From Alligator mississippiensis (Eukaryota; Chordata; Crocodylia; Alligatoridae), in NCBI RefSeq assembly GCF_030867095.1, contig NC_081824.1, forward strand, positions 51,246,882-51,310,881: a stretch of 64,000 nucleotides of DNA, given 5' to 3'. The notes below the pieces were generated by a model, which worked only from the letters and a program-made list of their open reading frames with translations, had not been told where the DNA came from and made no database searches. Below are positions 48,917 to 58,503 of the stretch, one piece after another. A program made the position numbers and the translations under genes. Within the stretch, counting starts at the first letter, position 1. Every line of letters starts with the position of its first letter.

Positions 48917-49223
48917 TTTAGATATGAATTGTCTCAACAGTGGCTTACCTGCTGCTCCTCCCAGTACTCAGGGCACCATCCCTTCGGCTCCTCTTCCCAG
49001 CACACAAGATCAGCAGGATGATGATTCACCAGCTCCTCCCTCTAACACGCAAGTTCAGCAAGGTGACAGTTCTCTGGCTCCTTCATCTCCTATGCTGCAA
49101 GCTCAGCAGGGCAGTTTCAAACCAGCTCCTTCCAGCACAGAGTCTCACCAAGGCAGAAGTTCTCCGGCTTTTGCTTCCAACCAGAGTTGCAGACAGGATC
49201 TCAGGAACTCAGACAAGGAGTAA
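48917..49223 (+). CDS. Candidate downstream coding exon, Pro/Ser/Gln-rich repeat protein segment (possible BEND6 C-terminal extension)
   Basis: An open frame of about 100 codons follows GCCCCTAG at 48916 and ends in TAA at 49221-49223. It contains a degenerate repeat of about 15 residues (type QQGDSSLAPSS). The GCTCCT anchors recur at spacings of 33, 45, 45, 48 and 42 nt, all multiples of three. Reading phase is exactly what the GTAAGT donor at 35735 needs (TG joined to T TTA GAT ATG). AATAAA signals follow at about 49,492, 49,686 and 49,711. I do not recognise the protein. The pyrimidine tract of the acceptor is poor, and the frame could be a chance ORF in an old repeat. A good GTAAGC at 49226 lies just past the stop. 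Confidence 0.3.
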
Positions 49224-50598
49224 AAGTAAGCCCTTGCAGCTCGTCAGAAAGGTCATGGATATTGGGGACACTAAAAAACAGGTAGGCAGTAATGATACTT
49301 AATGGTGTGTTCAGATGCTTGCAACAGTAAGCTAGGATACTGCAAGTGGTTAGAGGTTTTGGAACAATTTTCTGATGCTTGATGAAATTCCCACAGTATA
49401 GAAAAAATTCAAGGCACTTCAATATATTCAGATAAGAGATTATTAAATATGTGCATGTTATACTGTAGTTCAGAACATAACTTGTTCCAAAATAAAACAA
49501 AGGTTCCCCTGAAGTCAAATAAAAGGCACATTATTTAAGAGAAATATAAATTCAAGAAAAATGTTATGTCCTTGCATTCACATCGATAACAAATGAAAAG
49601 CCTGCTATAGGTATCTTTAGTCTTTCAAACAGAAATTTCTTTACTATGATATAAAGGGACACAGAGAAATTTGAAACATGATCAGTAAATAAAATGCAGG
49701 TTGTATCCAATAAAGTGTTAGGCTGATGTAGGGGAAGAAAACAAGACCTCAGTGATGCTGTTGAATTGGCAAGCAGGTTGTAGTTTGGGGCAATGCAACT
49801 GCCCTACAAAGGGAGGAATGGGAGAAGGAGAAGAAAAGTCTCTTTTTTGCCCCAAAGGAGTTGGGAAGGTTCCTTTTGGCTTGTAGGCCTATTATAACCT
49901 GGGATACAATTTCTCTAGAGAGAGCGTGGAGAGAAAAATCATCTGGACTCTGAGGAGAACTGGAGCAGGGTGAGAGCCCATAGTGAGCAGAGGGAGGGAG
50001 CTGTGGCAGGCACTGCAAGTAGGCTAAGGGTAGCCTTTTTTGAGATGCTTTTTTGCAGGTGATAGGCTAAGCCTGTTTTCTATAATACCAGCTCCCTGGA
50101 ATAAGTATTTTAAAACTTCAGACCACCCTGGTCTAAATAGGACTGTAGGTGGGCAAGAATAGATGCAAGGGTCCCTTTTATCTCAGGGGAGAGAGTGTAG
50201 GTCCCAGACATTTCTGGGGGGCCACAGTCATGGTTTCTTGAGGCCTCTTTCCTATTGGTTTTTAGATGACTCACAAGTCTTAAATATATCTTTCTCACTA
50301 AGCATGAGAATGAGGGATTCTGCTTTAGTTTACCTGACCAAAGTTGGGGGGAATCTGATAATAGTCTACAAACACTTGGAGGATGGAAATATGAATGACA
50401 CAAATTAATTATTTAGACTGGTTAAAGAGATATACATAATAGGATGAAAATGAGAGAATATTTAGGGTTAATTGAAGGTCTGATGCATGAGACTGCAAAA
50501 TAATCTAAGGGGAGTACTGAGTGCTATTATTTATGACACAGCACTAATAAATGCACTATGGAAAAGATTCTTGCATGGGCAGGGGTATGAACTAAATG
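49224..50598. other. Non-genic DNA; possible 3' untranslated part at its start
   Basis: AATAAA words at about 49,492, 49,686 and 49,711 would suit a terminal exon at 48,917. Beyond that I see no feature. Confidence 0.35.
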
Positions 50599-50606
50599 AT
50601 CTAATA

Positions 50607-50791
50607 CAGGGGTGGGCAAAATGTGGCCCGGGGGCTGGATGTGGCCTGCCAGGCCATTCTATTTGGCCCGCGGGGCCCCTAAAAAATTTAGAAAATTAAT
50701 TAATCTGCCCTGGGCTGCCTGTCATGTGGCCCTCAAAGGCTTGCCAAAACTCAGTAAGCGGCCCTCTGCCCAAAATAATTGCCCGCCCCTG
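50607..50791. mobile_element. hAT-type MITE
   Basis: A 185-bp unit from CAGGGGTGGGCAA to TTGCCCGCCCCTG (12 of 13 inverted bases pair), with flanking octamers ATCTAATA and GTCTAATA (7 of 8 equal). Confidence 0.9.
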
Positions 50792-50799
50792 GTCTAATA

Positions 50800-52034
50800 G
50801 GTCTTTTCTATCCAACCTCCATAATTTCCTAATATATAGGTTTAAGATGGAAGCAGATACAACAGCATGCCTGATGGATGCATCTAATGATGTTTACCAT
50901 CATATAAAATATAATGGAAGGATATTTTGCCATTGTATATATATTGTAAATGTACTTGTGTATATAGCATTAATGTATATAGTTAACCATATTTTTGAAA
51001 CAGCTTTCTATAAAATAAAAATACAAAAACTTATTGTGTTTTACTGTTCTATTTTGTTGTTATTCTTTGTTTTCAGAAAAAGAATGAGATACTAATTAAA
51101 CATAGTTACATCATAGGTGACATGTAGGTGACTAGCTGAAAATCATAATTGTCCTATCTACTGTCATTTTTCAGCATGCCAGTAAAATTGTGCATAAAGG
51201 AAAATGTTTTCAATATAATTTATTGGGCCACCCCAAAAGGCCATGGAGACAACAGACTATTAATGAAAATTACAGAATAGAAACAAAACAAGCTAGAAAA
51301 CTAGACAAAAAATAGTAATAAATTATCAGTTTTCATCATAATCTCACAGGAAAGATTATGGATCTATCTCTATATTATATATAGAAAAAGGGGTTAGCAG
51401 AAATTTGATGAAATTCATAGATGACACAAAATTATATAAATTAATCAAAACTAAAAAGAATGCCAGGGGGACCTATCATTTCCTCTTGAGAAAAAGGCAG
51501 GGACATTGTTTTTATCAGTCTATTCATAAGAACATTTGTTCGCTGCAAAGGAAAAATACATTCCAATGTGTGAGCATATAGAGCATAAAATCATGCCAAA
51601 TATATTCAATAAGTCAGTAATATGTATTCCCTTTGTATTGAGTCCTTGTCCCCGCTTCTTAAAAATGTATATAGGATAAAAAGAATTTAAAGACAAATGA
51701 CAAAAAATATTTTCAGGCATGTAAATTTTTTCATACAGGGAGAACTTGAAATAGTTTAGTTTTGAAAAAAAGACATGAAAGAAGTGCAAAATAGAGAAAT
51801 AAAATAATAAATGGTTAAAGGAGGTAAAATTGCCAAGATTTGTTCTTTCTTCCTTTTTTTCCCCCTTGAAGGAACTGCAAGAGCAAGATAAATGGAAAAG
51901 TTCTTTGTAAATGCTAGGCCCTCATGCAAGAGGAATTTATGTTAAAAATACTCAAGTCATACTGTGCCCTCCTGCACACAGGTATCCCAACAGCGGGTGT
52001 GGCTCAGTGCTTATATCCATGAGATACAGCTTCA
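50800..52034. other. AT-rich non-genic DNA, nothing recognised
   Basis: Very AT-rich, with no coding or repeat signal that I can support. Confidence 0.5.
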
Positions 52035-52066
52035 TAGGCTCTTAGGAAAGTAGGGCTGGAAGGGAC

Positions 52067-52630
52067 TGTAACAGGCAAATTGAGTTGTGGTAAGGCTCTT
52101 AGCAAGAGCCCAGGCCTTCCCGGAACTAAACATTAACATTTTACAGAGTGGCTAATAAGACACTGGAAGAAGCAAGTGCTGTAATTGAAGTGCTAGGTGA
52201 GCAATGTATAATACTTTCTCTATAAGGAAAGAAGACCAAAAGTAGAATAGGATTGGCGTACCATGTAAGGAATGTGTGGCTCAGTGCCAGGGGATTGGAC
52301 AATTCCTTAGAAAAAAAAGTATAAAAAACTAGTTAATGCAAAGGAGGGGGTGTGTGAGTGTGCAGTAGATATGGGAAGACGCACAAAGCTGCTGCATCCT
52401 CTGCTGGACTACGGAGGCTCCAAAATATCACTCACTTGGTGGAAGACCTGAGGTACGGTACCCCCAACAGTCATCACTGAGATACCTCCAGAGCCACTTG
52501 GCAGGTCTTGTTATGGGGAGGAAGCCTGTAATATTGTATAGAGGTTACTAATAAAGTTCACTTGATGCCAAATTGACTGAGCAATCATGTCTATCCTTTA
52601 GGACTCTGGTACAGAAATCCTATTGGTAAT
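52067..52630 (+). mobile_element. Probable solo LTR inside the CR1 tail
   Basis: Begins TGTAACAGGCAAATTG. AGGGAC stands on both sides. Inside, AGTATAAAAAACT and CTAATAAAGTTC are placed like a TATA box and polyadenylation signal on the plus strand. The right end (…GGTAAT) lacks the usual CA, so the exact right border is uncertain. Fossil. Confidence 0.55.
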
Positions 52631-54255
52631 AGGGACATCACAAAATTATTTAGTCCAGTCCCCTGCTTAAGCCAGGATTGTACACAACTAAACCATTCGA
52701 GTCAAGTATCTATTTAAACTGCTCTTGAAAGCTTCCAAAGATGGAGATTCCAGTTTCTCTTGGTAGTTTATTCCAATGCTTGGCCACCCTCATAGTAAGG
52801 AAGTTCCTCCTAATCTTCAACCTAAATTTTCTCTGCTGTAGCTTGATGCCATTGCTCCTAGTCCTGGACTCTAGTCACAGAGAAAAGCCCATCTCCATCC
52901 TCTCTAATTGCCCTTCAGGTATTTGAAGACTATTTATTATCAAATCCCCCCTCACTCTTATGTTCTTCAGATTACAGAACCCTAGGTTTTCAGACTTTCC
53001 TCATAAGCAGGGTTCTGGGTTTTCTGTTTGCTGTGGAAAAAAATGTGGATTTTCTCTTATGAAGGAGAAAAACATAGATTTTCCTTTTTAAAGGAGAAAA
53101 ACTGCAGGAAACTGTGGGTTTCCCCTTGCAGGCTGGCAGCCTTCCAGCCTGCAAAGAACTGTTTGGGAGTGGGGCAGAGCCGATTAGAGACAGGGGGAAG
53201 TGGGAGTGGTGGTGAGGGCATGGTTCCAAATATCTGAGTCCCCAGGCCAATTGCCTCCCCCTGGCCCTCTGATGTTGCACACCTGCTAGGCATTTGGAGC
53301 CTCCTGACTCAAAGTGGGTCTCCCCTCTGCTCACCTGCCACATCTTGTAAGTCAGGAATTCATCGATGGAAAGGGAGGTTCCTCCAGAGATAGGGTGACC
53401 TTCCACCCTCAGGCTGGCTCAGCGCTATATTGAGTAGCTTGCAGCTCCACCTCTCCTATACCCTGTCCACTTGCCAACCAGATGGAGTCACAGCAATGAT
53501 AATGTGCTGTGCTGCCACACAAGGCAGAGACCCATGTTGCCCCCTGCTGTGTGGGGCAACTTTTAGGGGTGTGGAAAGCAAGCCTTATTCGATTTGGATT
53601 TGGATTCAGCCCAAATCAGGGGCAGTGATTCAATTAGTTGATTCACTGTCCCCAATCAATTTGGCTGAATTTGAAGTTTCGATGCCGATTTGGAGAATCA
53701 GCACTTGGGACATAGACACAACTTTAAAAGTCTTTACTACATACCTTGAGGTAGCAGGCACGGCTCGGGAATGTTGCAATGCTGGGGTGCATGGAGGATC
53801 CTACAGGAGTGCAGGGGGGCCCTCCACGTGCTCAGCGGTGAACCTGGAAGTGGACTGGAAGTACAAGGAAGTACTTCCAGTCCACTTCCAAGTCAGCCAG
53901 GGAGCGAGCTGTGGGCCCACCTGTGCCTCCCCGGCTTGGTGATCAGCTGTAGGGTGACCCCAGGTGCCCCCCTCAGACCCAGGAGGCACCAGTCACCAAG
54001 CCAGAGGGCTGTGGGGGAGCCCTCCACGTGCTCCCTGGCAGACCCAGAAGTGGACCAAAAGTACTTCTAGTCTACTTCTGGGTCTGCTGCCGAGCATGCT
54101 GGGGAGCCTCCCATGCTTCTGTGAGACACTCCAGGCGCCCCAGCATCACAGTATTCATGAGCCCCTGTTACCTAGAGGTATATGGAAAAAGCATTTAAAG
54201 TCTCTATGTCTGAATCGATTCAGAGGGTTCCGATTTAATTCAGGGAGATTCAAGG

Positions 54256-55597
54256 TGTAGCAGGGTAGGGTCCCTAGGGGTGACCGTGTTAGCCCTAGGC
54301 TCCTTAACCCTGCCAGTCTTGTCCTCCAGGCACCCTCTATCTCATCTGCCATGTCTTGTTTGTATAATCGATATAGAGAGGCTCCCCTTGATCTTTGGGT
54401 TTAGACACAGTCTGACTAGATGTTACTGAAACCTGTGGTTCATAGACCCCTTGGCGTCCCATGTTACGGTGGATGGTTCCTGAGTCTCTCAGCCTTCTGG
54501 GTTATATGCATAACACAAAGTTTAAGGCCTGCTCTGCCCCTTTAGATTTCATAGATTTCATAGACATTAGGGCTGGAAGGGACCTCGGAAGATCATCAAG
54601 TCCAGCCCCCTGCCCAAAGGGCAGGAAGTCAGCTGGGGTCATAGGATCCCAGCAAGATAAGCATCCAGTTTGCTCTTGAAGGTGTTCAATGAAGGCGCTT
54701 GAACCACCTCTGGTGGCAGGCTGTTCCAGACCTTGGGGGCTCGGACAGTAAAGAAATTCTTCCTTATGTCCAGCCTGAAACGGTCTTGTCATAGTTTATG
54801 ACCATTCGACCTAGTCGTCATCCCTTGGGGCACTCTGGTGAGCAAACGTTCCCCCAGATACTGGTGGTCACCCCTGATAAACTTATAGGTGGCCATCAGA
54901 TCACCCCTGAGCCTGCGCTTTTCCAGGCTAAGGAGCCCCAGGGCTCTCAGCCTGACATCGTAGGGTCTGCTTCCCTGACCTCTGATCATGCGCGTGGCTC
55001 TTCTCTGGACTCTCTCAAGCTTCTCCACATCCTTTTTGAATTGTGGAGCCCAAAACTGGACGCAGTACTCCAGCTGCGGCCTCACTAAGGCCGAGTACAA
55101 GGGGAGAATGACGTCTCGGGATTTGCTTGAGAAGCATCTATGGATACAAGCCAGCGTTTTGGTCGCTTTACTAGCCGCAGCATCGCACTGCAGGCTCATG
55201 TGCATCTTGTGGTCAATGATGACCCCCATGAGTAAAACTTCTTCTGTAATGCTAGGTGCCTAGTAGGCGAGGGTACCTTATGGGCTCCTCTTGCCCCATT
55301 AACCCTAAGGGTAGCATATCTGATGGCTTTATCATCTCTGGGCCCTTCCTTCCTTCCTGGAGGCTCCTTCCCCTTTGGCTGCTGGCAGGGAACTGAACTG
55401 CCTGACCCCAGCCCTAGGGTTTATATGGGCCTAGGGCCCTGCCTCTTTCGGCCAGCTAACCAGGTACAGGTGCGGCCAATTCCCTCATTAGCCAGTTGTC
55501 ATGGCAACCTCCACCTGGGCTCTTATCTGGCTGTTTGTGTTCCCTCCCTGGGCAATCTCTGCTGTAAGAGGAGCAGGCACCTTAGTGCCCTACAACA
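54256..55597 (-). mobile_element. LTR of family A, split by a CR1
   Basis: Begins TGTAGCAGGGTAGGGTCCC and ends CCCTACAACA. Much of it aligns by eye with 30,673-31,637 (for example GCAGGCACCTTAGTGCCCT and TTTATATGGGCC). Flanks CAAGG and CAAAGG are nearly equal. Fossil, no internal region. Confidence 0.7.
54541..55232 (-). mobile_element. CR1 LINE 3' part inside the LTR
   Basis: The minus-strand frame holds MGVIIDHKMHMSLQCDAAAS, then VILPLYSALVRPQLEYCVQF and RRATRMIRGQGSRPYD; the 3' end shows GGGCTGGAAGGGACCTCGGA and a doubled TTCATAGATT tail. It is 5'-truncated and from another CR1 subfamily than the young copies. Confidence 0.9.
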
Positions 55598-55728
55598 CAA
55601 AGGTCCTCTGATTCAATTCAGATTCAGAGATTCAGCCACCTAATTGGGCCAAATCTCCACCGAATCAAATCAGGGACCGAAACTTCGCACAGCAACTTTA
55701 CTGTCCACATGTTTCTATAGTCTATGAC

Positions 55729-56677
55729 TGTGACCCCTAGGCATCTTGGTAGCAGACTGCTCCCCAGGCAGCAGTTGGGATAGCCCAGTGTCTCTCCCTT
55801 GCTCAGGCTTTCTCCCTAGGATAAACTCAGGCCCCCTGGCTTCCCTTTCTGGCCCTCTGTGGGCCGTGCCAGGATTCTCCCTTACCTGCTCCCGTTTCCA
55901 ATTAAAAAAGGAACCCAAAACAGAAGGAACTGAAAAAGAAAAACCCTGGAGCATCCCCAATGAGCTGCATGGTCTCCCAGCTGCCTGCGGAGGGTCTGGG
56001 ATTGAGAGTGTGGTTGAGGGTAAGAAAGGTTTATTAACTTAACAAAAACACGACTACGCATAGTTATAAGGCTACAATCACAGACAATAATAATTCACGT
56101 CGGCAACTTATCAGCAGTCCCCTCTGATGCCTGATGTACGACAAGTTTCCCTTTCCACAAAGCTTAGCAAAGTCAGGCATCCCTGATCAGCGCTATCCGA
56201 GGGGTACCGGGAAGGACCCTGGTATTCAGTCCTTGGGCTCCTCGAGATCCATGGGCCCACCGAATCCAGGCAAGCAGCTAATCTTAAATCAGGAGCTTCT
56301 TTTACAGAGCTGCATCTTCCTTCTAAATGATTTCTGGATATGCCAGCCAATTTATAACTTCTGAGTTATGCTGATAACTTACAGCCATCTAGAGTCTTCC
56401 TACTTCAAACTGTCCTTAGGACTGACCAATAGCAGTACAAGCTTTGCATTCTTTTGATAAGGTTAATTTTTACTATGCCACAGGGCCTACTACTTCAAGG
56501 CTAAATTTGCTAGGCCTCACTACATACAAGGCCTTACTAATCTTTGACTTTAATTAGGCTCTTAGCAACAACATATAGCTTAATTTCTGAACAAATGACA
56601 GAAAAACACTTGATCTAATCTTCATAGAGCCTTCAGCAAGCACCTTTATCACACAGGCATAATTTTCAGCTGTCACA
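55729..56677 (-). mobile_element. Solo LTR, family C
   Basis: Begins TGTGACCCCTAGGC and ends AGCTGTCACA (TGTGAC/GTCACA inverted ends). On the minus strand GTTATAAATTGG (about 56,350) and GTTAATAAACC (about 56,030) are placed like TATA box and polyadenylation signal. No clear target duplication. Fossil. Confidence 0.6.
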
Positions 56678-57160
56678 CATGGGGTGGGAGGGGGTTGGAG
56701 TCACACATCCAGCGTTCAATCCCCGGGCTCAATCTGTGGATAGGTCCCACCAGTCAGACGCTCACCCTCCCCTCTGTCTTCAGGGGTAGAGACCCCCCCT
56801 GGGTCTCCCCTGATCCAGCTCTCTGGCAGCTCCCCGGCAACCTCGTTGGCTTGCACTGGAGCTGCAGCTGGGGCTGCCACTGCTTCCTCACCATCTGCTG
56901 CCCTGTGTTGGAGCCCCAGATGCCTTCTTATGGCACCTTCAGCCTCACACCTCCCCACACACAGGGAAAGTGTCCTCTTAAAACAACGTGGGAGTGCTGC
57001 GCGCGTCGCTGCTTCTGGGGCTTGGCTTGCAGTAGATAAGGGAAGCCAACCCTCATCCCTTTCCAGGTCATGATCCCCCGCCGGTCGGGGACTGTTGGGG
57101 GAGAATCCCCCTTGCTGCTGAGGTACCCAAGAACCTCATAGCCCCACGCAATAACAGGGC
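56678..57160. other. GC-rich repeat-nest interior, nothing recognised
   Basis: Lies between LTR family C and the TG/CG microsatellite, inside the hAT-like element. Open frames on both strands reflect composition. Confidence 0.4.
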
Positions 57161-57164
57161 GCCG

Positions 57165-57212
57165 TGTGTGTGTGTGTGTGTGTGTGTGTGAGTGCGCGCG
57201 CGCGCGCGCACA
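57165..57212. repeat. (TG)n(CG)n microsatellite
   Basis: About 12 TG units followed by seven CG units, ending CACAC. Confidence 0.95.
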
Positions 57213-57744
57213 CTTGTGGGCAACATACTGCCAGGCAGGGTGGCGGGAGCATCCCCAGCAGGTGGATGCAGATAAGTCTATGGTGGGAGGAGGGGTTGGA
57301 GGGCCAGGGCTTGAGGACTGTCCAGAGGGCTGTGGGGGTGTGTGTGTGGCATGGGTGTGTGGAGGGGATGAGTGTGCAAGGGGGTGCCTGCGGGCACTGG
57401 GAAAAGTTGTCCAGGAGCTGACACTGTGGCAGGGCAGGGAGGGCAAGTGGGGAGGCACCTGCCCTCTGGTGGACGAAGGGGACGGGGCGCCCCTGAGGGG
57501 TGGTGGAAAGCTGCGTGGCCTCGCCAGCAACACTGGCTCATGCTTGCAGGAGAGATGCTCGCAGGAGAGATGCTGAGTAGAAGGTGCTGAGGCCAAGCCA
57601 TGTGGCATAGGGTGGGAGCCCCAGCCCAGGGCAGGGGTTGCCACAGGCATTCCCTCCCCCCTCTAGCCTGCTCTGTGCTGGACTCGCTCCACCACCACCC
57701 ACACAAGTTAGAGAGTTACCACAGCCACCACACTCTGACCTCAG

Positions 57745-58260
57745 TGGGATGAGGGGCACCAGCAGGGCTGGGGGGGGGAGCCGGGGGCTGTGGCTTAGGA
57801 ATGAATGGCACCAGGGGGAGCAACAGACTGTGAATCAGGAGTGCAGGGCACCATCAGGGCCAGGGGGCTGTGTGTCAGGAGTGAGTGGCACCAGCAGGGT
57901 CGGGGGCTGCAGGTCAGGAATGAAGGGCCAGGGGACTGTGGGTTGGGAATTAGAGGCTCTGGCAGAGACAGAGGGTTGTGGATTGGGAGTGAGAGGCACC
58001 AGCAGAGCGAGGAACCTATGGGTCAGGAGTGAGGGGCACTAGCCTTTGCCTGGGCAGGTGGGGAACTGTCAGTAAAGAGTCAGGGGCACTGGTATCTGTG
58101 GGTCAGGAGTGAAGGGTACTAGTGGGGACAGGGAGCTGTGGTTTGGGAGTCAGGGGCACCAGCATGGCCTGGTGGGGCCATGGGCTAGAAGTAAGGGACA
58201 CTGCGGGCCAGGGGAACTGTGGGTTGGGAGTGAGGGGCAACGGCATGGGCAGTGGCAGGG
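57745..58260. repeat. Minisatellite, units of about 40-65 bp
   Basis: Words of the type GGGGCTGTGGGTCAGGAGTG then AGGGGCACCAGCAGGG recur roughly nine times with variable spacers. This explains several overlapping open frames with repeated G-S-E-G-H-x-like peptides. Confidence 0.8.
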
Positions 58261-58435
58261 CTTCAGCACATCAGGGTTGCTCAGCACCACAAAGCAGTGG
58301 GGGAGACAGTTGCAGGTGGACCCACATCCTGGTAAGTGAAGGTGGCTATCATAATGATTGAGGCACTGTTAGGCTTCCAAATTGCTTTCAAATTGTAAAT
58401 ATATCAATAAACCACTGTGTTAAATTAGTGTATGT

Positions 58436-58458
58436 ATGTATGTATCAATTTAACAGTG

Positions 58459-58500
<42 letters not shown>
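58436..58500. repeat. TATG and (TA)n microsatellite
   Basis: Three to four TATG units, a short spacer, then about 17 TA units at 58,466-58,500. Confidence 0.95.

Positions 58501-58503
<3 letters not shown>

Larger units (their letters stand above)
53564..55691. mobile_element. Second copy of the TAGGGCTGTG DNA-transposon-like element
   Basis: Begins TAGGGGTGTGGAAAGC and ends AAACTTCGCACA, with the exact 8-bp duplication GCAACTTT (53,556-53,563 and 55,692-55,699). It shares GATTTGG / CCAAATC inner words with the copy at 30,584-32,457. At 53,760-54,110 repeated words around GGAAGTGGACTGGAAGTA form local inverted pairs. It contains an LTR of family A. Confidence 0.75.

Noticed and set aside
56928-57706. 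Frames of 240 and 142 codons on the minus strand
   Set aside because: They read through a TG/CG microsatellite and GC-rich repeat-nest DNA; His/Pro/Thr runs are translated simple repeats.
57745-58260. CRISPR-like array
   Set aside because: Repeats are imperfect and GC-rich with no constant repeat length or unique spacers, and the DNA is vertebrate.
57638-58361. Repeated G-S-E-G-x peptides in plus-strand frames
   Set aside because: Translation of the minisatellite at 57,745-58,260; unit lengths are not kept to multiples of three.
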